Shown here one piece after another: positions 1 through 7,202 of a DNA stretch of 14,259 nt. Both the position numbers and the translations under genes were made by a program. The DNA lies in NCBI GenBank assembly GCA_900556765.1, contig USQH01000025.1:1-14259 (forward strand), in the 5' to 3' direction. The stretch is from an uncultured Oscillospiraceae bacterium. GTDB taxonomy: Bacteria > Bacillota > Clostridia > Oscillospirales > Acutalibacteraceae. Under the pieces are notes generated by a model, which worked only from the letters and a program-made list of their open reading frames with translations, was not told where the DNA came from and ran no database searches. Position 1 is the stretch's first letter. The number at the start of each line of letters is the position of its first letter.

Positions 1-987
1 ACTGCCGGCATCGTCACCATGACCGACATCATGGAGCAGATCGTGGGTCACGTCGATGACGAGTACCGCCACGCCGACAGCGAGCTGGTGAAGAAGCTCA
101 CCGACGACACCATGATGATCGACGGCGGCATGGCCGTGGGCGACTTCGTGGAGCTCATCGGCTTCGTGCCCGAGGATGCCGAGGACTGCGAGACGCTCGG
201 CGGCCTGATCATGGATGTGCTCGACCGCATCCCCTCCGAGGGCGAGAGTCTGACGCTCGAGGGCAAGGAGGCCACGGCGAAGCTGTACAGCGTCTCCGGC
301 AACGAGCCTGTGCTGAACGGAACCGCATATCTTGACGGAAACGCCACCGGATACGCAAAGCTGCAGGAGGGGACGGTCGGCGGCACCAAAGCGATATATA
401 TCGACGCTTACAAGGGTACTACGTCCATGGTCACCGATATTGTTTTTATTAAGGACGGTACGCTGACAAATCCGTTCATTTCCTCGGCAGGAGCGGAAAA
501 TGAGTATACCCTGCGTACGTCTACCGAGATATGCCGTGACTGTAACGGCGACGGCGTTCTTGACATACCGTTTACAAAACTGATGCCCGGATTTGAACTG
601 CGTGTCAGCTCCGAGAGGGCGTATTTGACAACCTGGCGCAGCTATGACGGCGCCCTTTTCCACGACACACTGTGCGGATATTTCAACACCGCCGACGGAT
701 ACATGATTCGTTATCCCGAACTGTGGATCGACGCCGTTACGATAACACGTGATTCATCATCACATATGCTTACATTCGGAGTGTACGATTCGATACGAAA
801 CACTGTATCAAACGAACTGTTCCGTATTAAGCGGTATGCTGTCGGCGACTATGAGCAGGTTGATAATTCAGCGTTTATCGAGCTTGGCAGGGACGACAGC
901 TATATCTACGTTGCGCGAATAGTCGATTCGACAAGCGAATATTCGGTCGACGGCGAAACCTTGAAAGAAATGTTCAGTCTTTTATAA
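1..987 (+). CDS. Partial chimeric ORF: CorC/HlyC C-terminus joined to the C-terminal part of an uncharacterised protein
   Basis: The frame is open from base 1, and the residues before the first ATG (position 19) already fit the end of a CBS domain (AGIVTMTDIME), so the gene starts outside the window. Codons 1-20 resemble a CBS tail and codons about 35-88 a CorC_HlyC transporter-associated domain (VDGxMxxxD...LGGLIxxxLxRIPxEGE), normally the cytoplasmic C-terminus of CNNM/hemolysin-type ion transporters. From about codon 90 the protein is different: it resembles, from memory, the C-terminal half of VCBS/FG-GAP-like lipoproteins often found beside two-component genes in Clostridia, with a calcium-loop-like DCNGDGVLD at codons 180-188. 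That family normally starts with a lipoprotein signal, absent here. Seven of the first 106 codons end in T and none in A; afterwards nearly half end in A or T. Stop TAA lies 17 bases before the response regulator. Probably not a genuine single protein. Confidence 0.7.
   Translation, partial: TAGIVTMTDIMEQIVGHVDDEYRHADSELVKKLTDDTMMIDGGMAVGDFVELIGFVPEDAEDCETLGGLIMDVLDRIPSEGESLTLEGKEATAKLYSVSGNEPVLNGTAYLDGNATGYAKLQEGTVGGTKAIYIDAYKGTTSMVTDIVFIKDGTLTNPFISSAGAENEYTLRTSTEICRDCNGDGVLDIPFTKLMPGFELRVSSERAYLTTWRSYDGALFHDTLCGYFNTADGYMIRYPELWIDAVTITRDSSSHMLTFGVYDSIRNTVSNELFRIKRYAVGDYEQVDNSAFIELGRDDSYIYVARIVDSTSEYSVDGETLKEMFSLL
262..318. other. Probable chimeric junction
   Basis: Resemblance to the CorC_HlyC domain ends at about base 262 (after LEG), and resemblance to the downstream family begins at about base 268. 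The nearly exclusive G/C third positions persist until about base 318. The junction keeps the reading frame open. I cannot place it to the base. It may be an assembly join, a recombination scar, or less likely a true domain fusion. Confidence 0.55.
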
Positions 988-1004
988 TTGGGGAGTGAAT
1001 AGAA

Positions 1005-1712
1005 ATGAAAAAAATACTGGTCGTTGAGGACGAGGAGGCCATCCGCGAGTTTGTGGTTATCAATCTGAAACGAGCCGGCTATGAGACCGTAGAGGCGGGT
1101 ACCGGTGAGGATGCCATAAAGCTGTTTGAACAGAATCCGAGCGGAATACATATTGCACTGCTTGATATCGCGCTGCCCGGCATTGACGGACTGCGCGTGT
1201 GCAAGGTGCTTCGCAGCCACTCCAGTACGATGGGCATCATTATGCTCACGGCACGCACGCAGGAAATGGATAAGGTGACCGGACTGATGCTCGGCGCCGA
1301 TGACTATATTACCAAGCCGTTCAGCCCGTCGGAACTGGTCGCACGCGTTGACTCGCTGTTTCGCCGCGTCGAGATGCTGACAAATCAATCCGGCGCAAAA
1401 CCTGTGTCGGATGAAATAACTCTCGGCGATTTTACTCTCAATCTGCGCCGCCGCGTACTGCTTAAACGCGGCCGACCGATCGAGCTGACACAGGTGGAAT
1501 TTCAAATAATCGAGTATTTCTTTACCCACCCCGATACGGCGCTTGACCGTACGGATATTCTCAGCCGCGTTTGGGGTGACTCCTACGTCGGCGAGGAAAA
1601 AATTGTCGATGTCAACATACGCCGTCTACGTATGAAGATCGAGGATGAACCGTCCGCGCCGAAACGCCTTGTGACTGTTTGGGGCATGGGTTACAAGTGG
1701 GCAACCGACTGA
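1005..1712 (+). CDS. OmpR/PhoB-family response regulator
   Basis: A 235-residue DNA-binding response regulator of usual length. The receiver domain (about 1-118) has the acidic pocket E8/D9, phosphoacceptor D54 (LLDIALPG), T82 (MLTA) and K104 (TKPF). A winged-helix trans_reg_C domain follows (about 135-235), with the typical LTQVEFQIIEYF and RLRMKIE...VWGMGYKW segments. GGGGAG at 990-995 sits nine bases before the ATG. It is 17 bases behind the ORF ending at 987, so probably co-transcribed with it, and is followed by its likely partner kinase after 104 bases. Phosphorylation by that kinase is inferred from context. The regulon is unknown; a PhoB role in phosphate control cannot be claimed because no pho genes are visible. 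Confidence 0.93.
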   Translation: MKKILVVEDEEAIREFVVINLKRAGYETVEAGTGEDAIKLFEQNPSGIHIALLDIALPGIDGLRVCKVLRSHSSTMGIIMLTARTQEMDKVTGLMLGADDYITKPFSPSELVARVDSLFRRVEMLTNQSGAKPVSDEITLGDFTLNLRRRVLLKRGRPIELTQVEFQIIEYFFTHPDTALDRTDILSRVWGDSYVGEEKIVDVNIRRLRMKIEDEPSAPKRLVTVWGMGYKWATD

Positions 1713-1762
1713 TATTGCCGTGCCGTACTGATACTGACGCGCCGTTTGGTGTAGGTATATAA

Positions 1763-1778
1763 ATATACTTATATACTT
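1763..1778 (+). repeat. Tandem octamer ATATACTT x2 in the regulator-kinase gap
   Basis: The 104-base gap between response regulator and kinase genes carries an AT-rich tract with two head-to-tail copies of ATATACTT (1763-1770 and 1771-1778). It may be part of a promoter for the kinase gene, or a regulator-binding repeat, but OmpR-family half sites are usually spaced about 10-11 bases, so the fit is poor. No well-spaced -35/-10 pair was found. Confidence 0.35.
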
Positions 1779-1816
1779 AAATTAACTGATAAACCGATGA
1801 AAGGAGGACGCACGGA

Positions 1817-3292
1817 ATGGATGTTGCCATAAAAGTTAAAGGAATCACCCACAACTGGGTGACAAACGTGATGATGCTGCTGACGGCCATCGTGCTTGTC
1901 CTCGTAGTCATCGTTATCGCGACCATACATAACAATTACTATAATTCCGTTTCGGCGTCGATTGACAGTATCGCCGGCTCGTTTGAGAAACTGGCGGTGT
2001 GCAGCGCCGAAAACTATTATTCGGAAGCACGTACCCTGTCGCAGCAGTTCAAGTTGAAGAATAAAGTTGAGGTTCAGGTGCTTGACAGCGGCGGCGAGGT
2101 GCTGGTATCAACAAGCGGATTTGCTCCTGATAAGGATGCGGCAATGCCCGATTATCAAAATGCGGTCAGCAACGGAGTCAGCGGCTCATGGATAGGCCGC
2201 ACTCAAAACGGCGAGCGCGTTATGGCGAACTGTCACATTTTGCCCGATTACGGCAACGGATCCAACGGCGCCGTGCGCTGTATTGTTTCGCTTTCAAAGC
2301 TCGACCGTCATATAATGCTGCTCAACGCTATTGTTATTGCAATAGCGGTTATAATTGAGCTTATGGCGGTGCTTTCCGGTGTTTTCTTCGTTCGGTCTAT
2401 CATAAAACCGCTCGGCGAGGTCAGCAACGTCGCCCGTCGAATTGCTCTGGGCGATTTTCAGGCGCGCATAATGGTGCAGGAGAGCAACAGCGAGATCGGC
2501 GAGCTGTGTGATACTATAAATTACATGGCAGGTGAGCTTGAGTCGGCGGATCGGCTCAAAAACGAGTTCATTTCCTCCGTTTCGCACGAGTTGAGGACGC
2601 CGCTGACGGCTATTCGCGGCTGGGGTGAGACGCTCAGGGACGCCGAAGGCGACCGCGAACTGACCGTAAAAGGTGTTGATGTCATTTTGAATGAGACGGC
2701 GCGCTTGTCGGGTTTGGTCGAGGAACTGCTTGACTTCTCCCGTATGCAGACGGGCAAACTGTCGTATAACAATGAAAAGATCGACATACTCGCCGAGGTC
2801 GGCGAAGCGGTATGCGCCTATCAGCAGACGGCGCGTCAGAATAACATTATCCTATCCTATCACGAGCCGCAGGAACTTTGCACAGTTATGGGCGATGCCG
2901 ATCGCCTGGAACAGGTGTTTATAAACATAATTGACAACGCGGTCAAATATACACCGTCCGGCGGTGCGATCAATATTGACGTCATTATTGAGGAAGGCTG
3001 CGTGCGTATTGCTGTTTCCGATACCGGCGTCGGTATTCCTGCCGACCGCATCGACCGTGTAAAGGAGAAATTCTATAAAGCGAACAGTACCGTCCGCGGC
3101 TCCGGCATCGGCCTTGCAGTCGCCGACGAGATAATAAAGCATCATAACGGACTGCTGCTGATCGAAAGCACCGAGGGAGTCGGCACAACGGTCACCGTGG
3201 TGCTGCCAACAGTCAAAAAATCACAGATGGAGCCGCTTTCGGATGTTGATATAGCGACGCTTTCTGACAAATCGGAGGATACATATGAGTGA
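1817..3292 (+). CDS. PhoR-type sensor histidine kinase
   Basis: A 491-residue membrane sensor kinase. Transmembrane helix 1 spans about residues 17-37 and helix 2 about 166-192, enclosing an extracellular sensor region of about 125 residues with no family I recognise. A HAMP linker follows (about 194-243), then HisKA with the phosphoacceptor H257 (SSVSHELRTPLTAIRGW), and a HATPase_c domain with an N box (NIIDNAVKYTPSGG), G1 (DTGVGIP), F box (VKEKFYKA) and G2 (GSGIGLAVADE). All catalytic boxes look intact. AGGAGG at 1803-1808 lies eight bases before the ATG. The final eight bases overlap the DUF1385 gene, suggesting translational coupling. It most likely phosphorylates the response regulator encoded just upstream. 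The signal sensed is unknown. Confidence 0.93.
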   Translation: MDVAIKVKGITHNWVTNVMMLLTAIVLVLVVIVIATIHNNYYNSVSASIDSIAGSFEKLAVCSAENYYSEARTLSQQFKLKNKVEVQVLDSGGEVLVSTSGFAPDKDAAMPDYQNAVSNGVSGSWIGRTQNGERVMANCHILPDYGNGSNGAVRCIVSLSKLDRHIMLLNAIVIAIAVIIELMAVLSGVFFVRSIIKPLGEVSNVARRIALGDFQARIMVQESNSEIGELCDTINYMAGELESADRLKNEFISSVSHELRTPLTAIRGWGETLRDAEGDRELTVKGVDVILNETARLSGLVEELLDFSRMQTGKLSYNNEKIDILAEVGEAVCAYQQTARQNNIILSYHEPQELCTVMGDADRLEQVFINIIDNAVKYTPSGGAINIDVIIEEGCVRIAVSDTGVGIPADRIDRVKEKFYKANSTVRGSGIGLAVADEIIKHHNGLLLIESTEGVGTTVTVVLPTVKKSQMEPLSDVDIATLSDKSEDTYE

Positions 3293-4493
3293 AAATAAAT
3301 GCTGTAAAAAGACCAGCATCGGAGGTCAGGCGCTAATCGAGGGTATCATGATGCGCGGACCGTTCAAAACGGTCATGGCGGTGCGCGAGTCAAGCGGCAA
3401 CATTGCCGTTGAGGAGCTGGCGCAGCGCAGCATAAAGGATAAGCATAAGTTTTTTGCGTTGCCGATAATTCGCGGCGCGGTTTCATTGATCGAGTCAATG
3501 GTATTCGGGTACAAGGCGCTGATGCTGTCAGCGGAGAAGTCGGGTATGCTCGACGAGGCGGATCCTAAGCAGACAAAGAATGATAAAACACCTGCCGATA
3601 ATGCAAACAGCTCATCGGCTGAAACTATAACGGCGGCGGATATACTTGCCGATTCCGCAAAAGCGGAGGTTGTCGTCGGTTCGTCTGCCGAAAATGTCGC
3701 TGAGACAGCGGCAAATGTTGAAAATACCGCCGAAACGGCTGTGGCGGTTGCCGAAAACACCGATGCAATAGTTCCCGACGGCAATTCCGCTTCATCGAAT
3801 ATTGCGATGAAACGTAAAAACACCAAAAAAGAGGAAAACAGCGTAATGACGACAGTGGTCGGCGCAATATCCATGGTTCTCGGTATCGCGCTGGCATTGG
3901 TGCTGTTTATGTACCTGCCGTCAATTCTATTTGACCGCGTAAATTCATTGGTCGGCAACTCGCTCGCATTGTACAAGGGACTTTTTGAGGGCGTGCTGAA
4001 GATAGCTGTTTTCCTCATTTATATGTTGCTTGTTTCACAAATGAAGGACATTAAACGCGTGTTTATGTATCACGGCGCCGAGCATAAAACAATTTTTTGC
4101 TATGAACACGGCAAGGAGCTGACAGTGGAAAATGTACGCACTGAGAGGCGTTTCCATCCCCGTTGCGGCACATCGTTCATCGTTTTGATGCTGCTTGTGA
4201 GCGTGCTTTTTTACTCGATCGTTGTATTCGTACTGAAAGCGCTTGATATCCAGATTATTCGATGGGTTTGGGTGTGTGTAAAGCTGTTGCTGCTGCCCGT
4301 TATTTGCGGTGTGGGATACGAGCTTATTAAGCTGTGCGCCCGTCGCGATAACCTGTTTACGCGTATTATTGCCGCCCCCGGAATGTGGGTACAGCACATC
4401 ACGACCAAGGAACCGGATGACAGCATGATCGAGGTCGCTATCCGCGCCATGACCGAAGTCATTCCCGAAAACGGCGAGGATGAGATACAGTGA
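3285..4493 (+). CDS. DUF1385 family membrane protein (YqhQ-like)
   Basis: Conserved uncharacterised membrane protein. The N-terminus has the family signature GGQALIEGIMMRGP, and the core holds HGAEHK (H263-K268) followed by FHPRCGTSF (H291, C294), both hallmarks of DUF1385/YqhQ. Four hydrophobic segments lie at about 186-215, 227-251, 297-322 and 325-350. At 402 residues it is longer than the roughly 300-320 I expect; the excess is an Ala/Glu/Asn-rich, low-complexity stretch at about 88-183, just before the first membrane segment. The start is supported by GGAGG at 3274-3278. It overlaps the kinase gene by eight bases and prmC by four (GTGA). Location next to prmC is common in Firmicutes. Biochemical function is unknown; the conserved His/Cys set could bind metal, which is only inference. 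Confidence 0.88.
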   Translation: MSENKCCKKTSIGGQALIEGIMMRGPFKTVMAVRESSGNIAVEELAQRSIKDKHKFFALPIIRGAVSLIESMVFGYKALMLSAEKSGMLDEADPKQTKNDKTPADNANSSSAETITAADILADSAKAEVVVGSSAENVAETAANVENTAETAVAVAENTDAIVPDGNSASSNIAMKRKNTKKEENSVMTTVVGAISMVLGIALALVLFMYLPSILFDRVNSLVGNSLALYKGLFEGVLKIAVFLIYMLLVSQMKDIKRVFMYHGAEHKTIFCYEHGKELTVENVRTERRFHPRCGTSFIVLMLLVSVLFYSIVVFVLKALDIQIIRWVWVCVKLLLLPVICGVGYELIKLCARRDNLFTRIIAAPGMWVQHITTKEPDDSMIEVAIRAMTEVIPENGEDEIQ

Positions 4494-5329
4494 TTTCCGA
4501 ACTGAGGCGCACGATTGCAGACGAGCTTGAACAAGCAGGCGTTGATGACGCACGCTTCGATGCCGACGAGCTGATATGCTTTGCGCTGGGGATAAACCGT
4601 ACCGACCTTATACTGCACGGTGATTCGGCGGTGGATGACGGAGCATTGTCACGAATACGGGCGCTCGTCGACCGCCGTAAATCAGGCGAACCGCTGCAAT
4701 ATATAGTCGGCAAGTGGGAGTTTTATTCGCTGCCCTTTTATGTAGGCGACGGTGTACTCATTCCGCGTGCCGATACAGAGGTTTTGGTCGATCGCGCGCT
4801 CGCTTTTCTGAAAGACCGTCGGTCGCCGGCAGTGCTCGACCTCTGCTCAGGCAGCGGATGCATAGCCGTTTCAATAAAAAAGAATGTGTCGGACGCGGAT
4901 GTTACCGCAGTTGAGCTTTACGATCCGGCATTCGGCTATCTTGAACGCAACGCGGCGCTTAACCATGCCGATATCAATATTGTTCGCGCCGATGTTCTGA
5001 CACAACCGCTCGGATTTAAAAAATACGACCTAATCACCGCCAATCCTCCGTATATCGCGTCCACCGTTATCCCTACGCTTTCGCGTGAGGTAGGTTTTGA
5101 GCCTGAGACTGCGCTTGACGGCGGCGACGACGGACTCAAATTTTACCGCGCCATCGCGAAAATGTGGATACCGCTGTTAAAGACAGACGGCAAGATAATG
5201 GCGGAGATCGGAGAAGAACAGGCACAGGATGTTTCACGGCTGTTTTGCGAGCAGGGCTTGACCTGTGAAACGGTACGCGATCTGAATGGACTGGACAGGG
5301 TCATTGTTGGTACACAAAATAATATATAG
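4490..5329 (+). CDS. prmC: Peptide chain release factor N5-glutamine methyltransferase
   Basis: PrmC (HemK) uses S-adenosylmethionine to methylate the glutamine of the GGQ motif in class I release factors, improving translation termination. The 279-residue length is normal. The N-terminal helical substrate-binding domain covers about 1-80 and includes GEPLQYIVGKWEFY; the Rossmann methyltransferase domain has the SAM-binding motif DLCSGSGCIAVSI and the catalytic N185-P186-P187-Y188. The start is GTG overlapping the upstream TGA by four bases, with GAGG at 4476-4479 as ribosome binding site. The substrate gene prfA is not adjacent, though it often is in Firmicutes. The last bases of the gene contain the probable recA promoter. 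Confidence 0.95.
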   Translation: MISELRRTIADELEQAGVDDARFDADELICFALGINRTDLILHGDSAVDDGALSRIRALVDRRKSGEPLQYIVGKWEFYSLPFYVGDGVLIPRADTEVLVDRALAFLKDRRSPAVLDLCSGSGCIAVSIKKNVSDADVTAVELYDPAFGYLERNAALNHADINIVRADVLTQPLGFKKYDLITANPPYIASTVIPTLSREVGFEPETALDGGDDGLKFYRAIAKMWIPLLKTDGKIMAEIGEEQAQDVSRLFCEQGLTCETVRDLNGLDRVIVGTQNNI

Positions 5330-5335
5330 TATAAT
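5307..5335 (+). promoter_or_regulatory. Probable sigma-A promoter for recA
   Basis: TTGGTA at 5307-5312 and a perfect TATAAT at 5330-5335 are separated by 17 bases. The -10 lies 28 bases before the recA ATG, so the leader would be very short. The -35 is inside prmC. I looked for a Gram-positive LexA box (CGAAC-N4-GTTCG type) around it and found none. Confidence 0.6.
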
Positions 5336-5363
5336 AAAAATCGACAAACGGAGTTGAAGTAAT

Positions 5364-6512
5364 ATGGCAGAAAAAAAGGCTACTACTGACGCAAAGAGCG
5401 CAAGGCAGGAGGCGCTGACCACCGCTTTGGCGCAAATAGAGAAGAAATACGGTAAAGGCTCGGTTATGAAGCTGGGCGAAAACTCGGCGCTTAATGTTGA
5501 GGCTATATCCACAGGCTCCATCGCACTTGACATGGCACTCGGCGTTGGCGGCGTGCCGCGCGGCAGAATTGTTGAGATATACGGTCCCGAATCATCGGGT
5601 AAAACGACCATCGCGCTCCATGTAGTCGCGGAGGCGCAAAAGCTCGGCGGCGACGCGGCGTATATCGACGTTGAGCACGCGCTTGACCCCGTATACGCGC
5701 GCAATCTGGGCGTAGATATCGACTCGCTGTTGGTTTCTCAACCGGATGCCGGTGAGCAGGCGCTTGATATTGCCGAATCGCTCGTTCGTTCGGGAGCTAT
5801 CGACGTTGTTGTTATCGACTCGGTTGCCGCGCTCGTTACCCGTGCCGAGATCGAGGGCGATATGGGCGACAGCCACGTCGGCGTGCAGGCGCGCCTGATG
5901 TCTCAGGCACTGAGAAAGATGACCGCCGCAATATCAAAATCCAACTGTGTAGTAATCTTTATCAATCAGCTTCGCGAAAAGGTCGGCGTTGTTTACGGTA
6001 GTCCGGAGATAACGCCCGGCGGCCGCGCGCTTAAGTTTTATTCGTCGGTTCGTATCGACATCCGCCGCGCCGAGACCATTAAAAACGGCACCGAAATGAT
6101 TGGCTCGCATACAAAGGCAAAGGTGGTCAAGAACAAGGTAGCTCCGCCTTTCAAAACGGCTGAATTTGATATCATGTACGGCAGAGGAATTTCCGCTGAG
6201 GGCGAAATACTTGATCTTGCCGTCCAGTTCGATATAATCAAAAAGAGCGGCGCGTGGTTTTACTACAATGAAAATCGTATCGGCCAGGGACGCGACAATG
6301 TTAAGCGTATGCTTGAGGACAATCCCGAGCTTATGCAGGAGCTGAAGGAGCGCGTTACCGCCGCCATGAAGGAAAAACACGCTGCCGAGAATACACGCAC
6401 GGCAAGATCGGCGGAGCCACAGCCGGCAGTAGTTGAACCGGCACAGGAGCCTGCCGCACCAAAGGCGCGTCCGTCGTCAAAGATAAATCTTGATGTTGAC
6501 GTGGAAGACTGA
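5364..6512 (+). CDS. recA: Recombinase RecA
   Basis: RecA forms ATP-dependent filaments on single-stranded DNA, catalyses strand exchange in recombinational repair and stimulates LexA self-cleavage. The 382-residue protein is full length: an N-terminal helix with the conserved KKYGKGSVMKLG segment, Walker A GPESSGKT at 74-81, the core VVVIDSVAAL strand and loop-2 region INQLREKVGV, and a C-terminal domain with the substrate-like SGAWFYYNE segment. The tail after about residue 345 is a variable Ala/Pro-rich linker ending in acidic residues (DVDVED), as is usual. GGAG at 5350-5353 sits ten bases before the ATG. The stop overlaps the recX start by one base (TGATG), which couples RecA to its modulator. 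Confidence 0.98.
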   Translation: MAEKKATTDAKSARQEALTTALAQIEKKYGKGSVMKLGENSALNVEAISTGSIALDMALGVGGVPRGRIVEIYGPESSGKTTIALHVVAEAQKLGGDAAYIDVEHALDPVYARNLGVDIDSLLVSQPDAGEQALDIAESLVRSGAIDVVVIDSVAALVTRAEIEGDMGDSHVGVQARLMSQALRKMTAAISKSNCVVIFINQLREKVGVVYGSPEITPGGRALKFYSSVRIDIRRAETIKNGTEMIGSHTKAKVVKNKVAPPFKTAEFDIMYGRGISAEGEILDLAVQFDIIKKSGAWFYYNENRIGQGRDNVKRMLEDNPELMQELKERVTAAMKEKHAAENTRTARSAEPQPAVVEPAQEPAAPKARPSSKINLDVDVED

Positions 6513-7174
6513 TGACAATAATAGAAGTGCGCACGCGGCGAAAGTCGCTTTATGCGCTGGTGCTCAGTGAACCGATAGAGGACAGCAGAGCAAATCTCGA
6601 CGACAGCGGCTATCTGCTGATAGATCGCAAAGCGTTCGATGAGTCGGGATACCGCGCAGGCAGCGATATATCCTATGAGGAACTTGACCAACTGATATAT
6701 ATGTCGGCGTACAGCCGCGCGTGCGAGCGTGCATTTTACTATTTATCGCGCCGCGATTGGGCGCAAAAGGAGATTGCCGACAAGCTGACCCGTGAGTTCG
6801 GTGTCGAGGCGGCAAATGCCGCCGCCGAGCGAATGGTCGAGCTGTCGCTCATTGATGACGAGCGGTATGCGGCTCGCTGCGCGGAGATACTGCTTCTGTC
6901 AAAGGGCGTATCGCCGTCGTATGCTGTCCGCAAGCTTTGTGCAAAGGGAATAGACCGCGATATTGCCGAATCGGCGGTAAGCGAGGTCGGGACCGATCCG
7001 TGCGAGACGATTAACCGGCTGGTAGAGACAAAGTATGCTCGCCAGCTTGCCGACGGCACCGAAAAGTCAATAACCCGTGTCTTTAACGCCCTCGCACGAA
7101 AGGGGTTTTCGTATTCCGATATACGCTGTGTTATTGATCGCTTTGTCAGCGGCGACGATCGGTTTTGTGATTAA
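6512..7174 (+). CDS. recX: RecX family regulatory protein
   Basis: RecX binds RecA filaments and limits or modulates their growth and ATPase activity. The 220-residue protein is a helical three-repeat RecX, recognisable in the segment from about residue 70 (ACERAFYYLSRRDWAQKEI, then MVELSLIDDERYAARCAE and the SPSYAVRKLCAKGIDRDI segment). The N-terminal 65 residues are a less conserved extension typical of Gram-positive RecX. The ATG shares its A with the recA TGA stop. There is only a weak purine-rich site before it, so translation probably depends on ribosomes finishing recA. Position immediately after recA strongly supports the assignment. Confidence 0.92.
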   Translation: MTIIEVRTRRKSLYALVLSEPIEDSRANLDDSGYLLIDRKAFDESGYRAGSDISYEELDQLIYMSAYSRACERAFYYLSRRDWAQKEIADKLTREFGVEAANAAAERMVELSLIDDERYAARCAEILLLSKGVSPSYAVRKLCAKGIDRDIAESAVSEVGTDPCETINRLVETKYARQLADGTEKSITRVFNALARKGFSYSDIRCVIDRFVSGDDRFCD

Positions 7175-7202
7175 ATATATATATAATTAGGAGCAAGGTC
7201 TT

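Noticed and set aside
19..987. Treating ATG at 19 as the true start of the first gene
   Set aside because: The CBS-domain match continues upstream to base 1 in the same frame with no stop, so the gene is cut by the window edge.
906..1529. Minus-strand open frame of 207 codons opposite the response regulator
   Set aside because: It lies antisense to a clear two-component regulator gene, has no ribosome binding site and shows no recognisable domain.
3326..4018. Minus-strand open frame of 230 codons opposite DUF1385
   Set aside because: It is the Ser/Ala-rich mirror of the low-complexity insertion in the opposite strand; no domain or plausible start signal.
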